64,000 nt of DNA from Hydractinia symbiolongicarpus. Taxonomy: Eukaryota; Cnidaria; Hydrozoa; Anthoathecata; Hydractiniidae. Made by a program: the position numbers and the translations under genes. Under the pieces are notes generated by a model, which saw only the letters and a program-made list of their open reading frames with translations, had not been told where the DNA came from and ran no database searches. Shown in pieces: positions 62,190 through 64,000 of this stretch (the stretch's first letter is position 1; every line of letters starts with the position of its first letter). Location: the NCBI RefSeq assembly GCF_029227915.1, contig NC_079884.1, forward strand, positions 27,218,001-27,282,000. Direction: 5' to 3'.

Positions 62190-64000
62190 GTGGTTCTGGT
62201 GCCTAACATCTATGCGGAACATATTTTCTTCAGATTATAAAGCAAAATATCTTGTTTTATGTGCTAAAGACATATACCATATTATCTAATTCTACAATCA
62301 GTGAAATTATCTCAGATTAGCCACAAATTTAGTGGTAGTGGCGGCAGCGGTGTGTAACGTGTCTTAATTTATCCAATTCTAAAGTCAAGAAATAAACATT
62401 AAATTGGAAAGAAAATTTTACGCAGAGTACTATTTATTTGCTTATTATAATTTTGTACCAATTTTTTGTGTTGCTATACATCAATGCAATTTTCGAAATT
62501 CTAGAATAAATTGTTTTCAGATTTTGAATTAAAATATCTCAATGAATTACTACTTTGCTAATTGGAAACTTTGGTGGTGCTGGTGGTGCTTAAGACATGT
62601 GTTATGTTATCAAATTTAAAAATCCGAAAATTATCTGAGTATACCACAAAACATCACAAAACGTCACTTGAAATATGAACGATTTGTTTATTATAATTTT
62701 GTGCCGGTGGTTGTGGTGCTTAACATCAATGCAAGTTTTCCTAATTCTAGAATAAATTGTTTTCAGATGTTGAATTAAAATATCTCAATAATTTTCTACT
62801 TTGCTAATCAGAACATTTTGGTGGTGGCGGTGGTGCTTAACATATGTTTTGATTTATTTAATTCTAAAATCAAAGAAATAATATCAAATTTTGAAACAAA
62901 ATTTTACATAGAATACTATTAATTTGCTTATTATAATTTTCTGCTGGTAGTTGTGGTGCTTAAAATCAATTTGCTAATTTAAAAATTTTGGTGGTGGTGG
63001 TGGTGCTTAGCATTGGGTTGATTTATTGAATTCTAAAATCAGAGAAATAATATCAAATTTTGAATTTCTACTTTGCTAAGTAGATATGCGTTGCGAGTGA
63101 TATTAATTCGTTTATTATATTTGTCTTGGTGGTTGTGGTGTTTAACGTCAATGAAAGTTTTCCTAATTTTAGAATAAGTTGTTCTCAGATGTTCAACTAA
63201 AATATCTCAATGGATTTCTACGTTGCTAATTAGAACATTTTGGTGGTGGTGGTGGTGCTTAACATTGTATTGATTTATTCAATTTTAAAATCAGAGAAAT
63301 AATACCAAATTTTGAAACAAAATTTTACATAGAATAGAATTATTTCGCTCCTCTACCTTTGTGCTGGTGATTGCAGTGCTTAACATCTATGCAGGTTTTC
63401 GTAATTCTCAATTATATTGTTTTCAAATTATCAAACGAAATGTTTCATTACATTACTATTTTGTCAATTAGCAAATTTTGTGCTTACCTTTTATCTGAAA
63501 GAGTTTTATGGATATTTGTTAATTCATAGCTTAATCTAAAATTTAGTGAGTTGATCGAAGCTCCTAGCCAGCGTGGAAAGGTTCAACCCATTGTTTACTG
63601 GGATGTTGGTTAGTACTGCTGGCTAGATTAACTATTAATTCAAAAATATTATGTCGAAATTGAAAAATAATGTGAAAATACGTCCATTTTATCTTATTCA
63701 ATTCTATAGCCAGGGAAATAAAATGAGCGTAAAATATATAATGCAAGTCGACATCACTTGTTAGAAACTTTTAGTGGCGGTGGCGGCAATACTAAATTTA
63801 TATGTAATTTTATCTAAGTCCTAAATTAGAAAGATAGAATTATTTTTTAAAGCAAAATTTTACATAGAATACTATTCATTTGCTTATTATAATTTTCTGT
63901 TGGTGATTGCAGTGCTTAACATCTATGCAAGGTTTCCTAATTCTAGACTAAATTGTTTTCAGATGTGGAATTAAAATATCTCAATGAATTTCTACTTTGC
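62190..64000 (+). repeat. Complex satellite, unit about 245 bp, runs off the right edge
   Basis: Each unit has two ggtggtg-containing landmarks: tttggtggtggtggtggtgc and, about 130 bp later, a tgctggt-gttg-ggtgcttaac word. Between them come tgatttattcaattctaaaa, acaaaattttacatagaata, and after them ttctagaataaattgttttc and attaaaatatctcaat. Landmarks lie near 62,325, 62,570, 62,815, 62,987 (shortened unit), 63,237 and 63,766. It has no coding capacity. Confidence 0.85.

Overview
The window looks like AT-rich, intron-rich nuclear DNA from an invertebrate animal, most likely a hydrozoan cnidarian close to Hydractinia. Three things support this: short exons with GT-AG borders, many transposon remnants and minisatellites, and above all several broken exons that resemble the Alr (allorecognition) immunoglobulin-like family of the Hydractinia allorecognition complex. 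No bacterial or viral gene organisation is present. The organism assignment and all homology statements come from reading motifs by eye; no search was run.

Layout. 1-2,740: a decayed non-LTR retrotransposon on the minus strand (reverse transcriptase and endonuclease of ORF2, then an ORF1 RNA-binding region), cut by the left edge. 2.9-8.4 kb: gene-free, dispersed repeats only. 8.4-18.6 kb (minus) and 38.65-43.9 kb (plus): two arms of a large inverted duplication. The right arm carries a six-exon gene with all frames compatible (40,150-43,778). It would encode about 595 residues: a poly-Gln block, a basic patch, a Pro-rich block, a charged helical segment and a Ser/Pro-rich tail. I do not recognise this family. 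The left arm holds rearranged, broken copies of the same gene, including one with its Pro-rich exon duplicated.

25.6-36.4 kb, between the arms: Alr-like remnants. A plus-strand pseudogene (29,617-34,532) keeps the full family order: membrane-distal Ig-like domain, second Ig-like domain, extracellular spacer, transmembrane exon, basic juxtamembrane exon, and a cytoplasmic exon with two ITIM-like tyrosine motifs. It is broken by a 1-base insertion, a 20-bp tandem duplication and in-frame TGA codons. A second Ig-like exon lies on the minus strand at 25.6-25.9 kb. An ITIM-bearing cytoplasmic exon that is still open lies on the minus strand at 35.85-36.03 kb, tail to tail with the first gene. A Helitron-like 3' end sits in the first intron of the pseudogene.

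44-64 kb: essentially gene-free. It holds a pogo/Tigger-like TIR element, several minisatellites (15 bp, 17 bp, about 45 bp, 120 bp), a repeat field built on a gtgaatttcatctcctc motif, a tRNA-derived SINE-like element and a complex satellite of about 245 bp that runs off the right edge.

Taken together, this looks like a fragment of an allorecognition-type gene cluster, or a dispersed outlier of one, that is degenerating under transposition, local duplication and CpG decay. It is interleaved with a separate, locally amplified gene family of low-complexity proteins.
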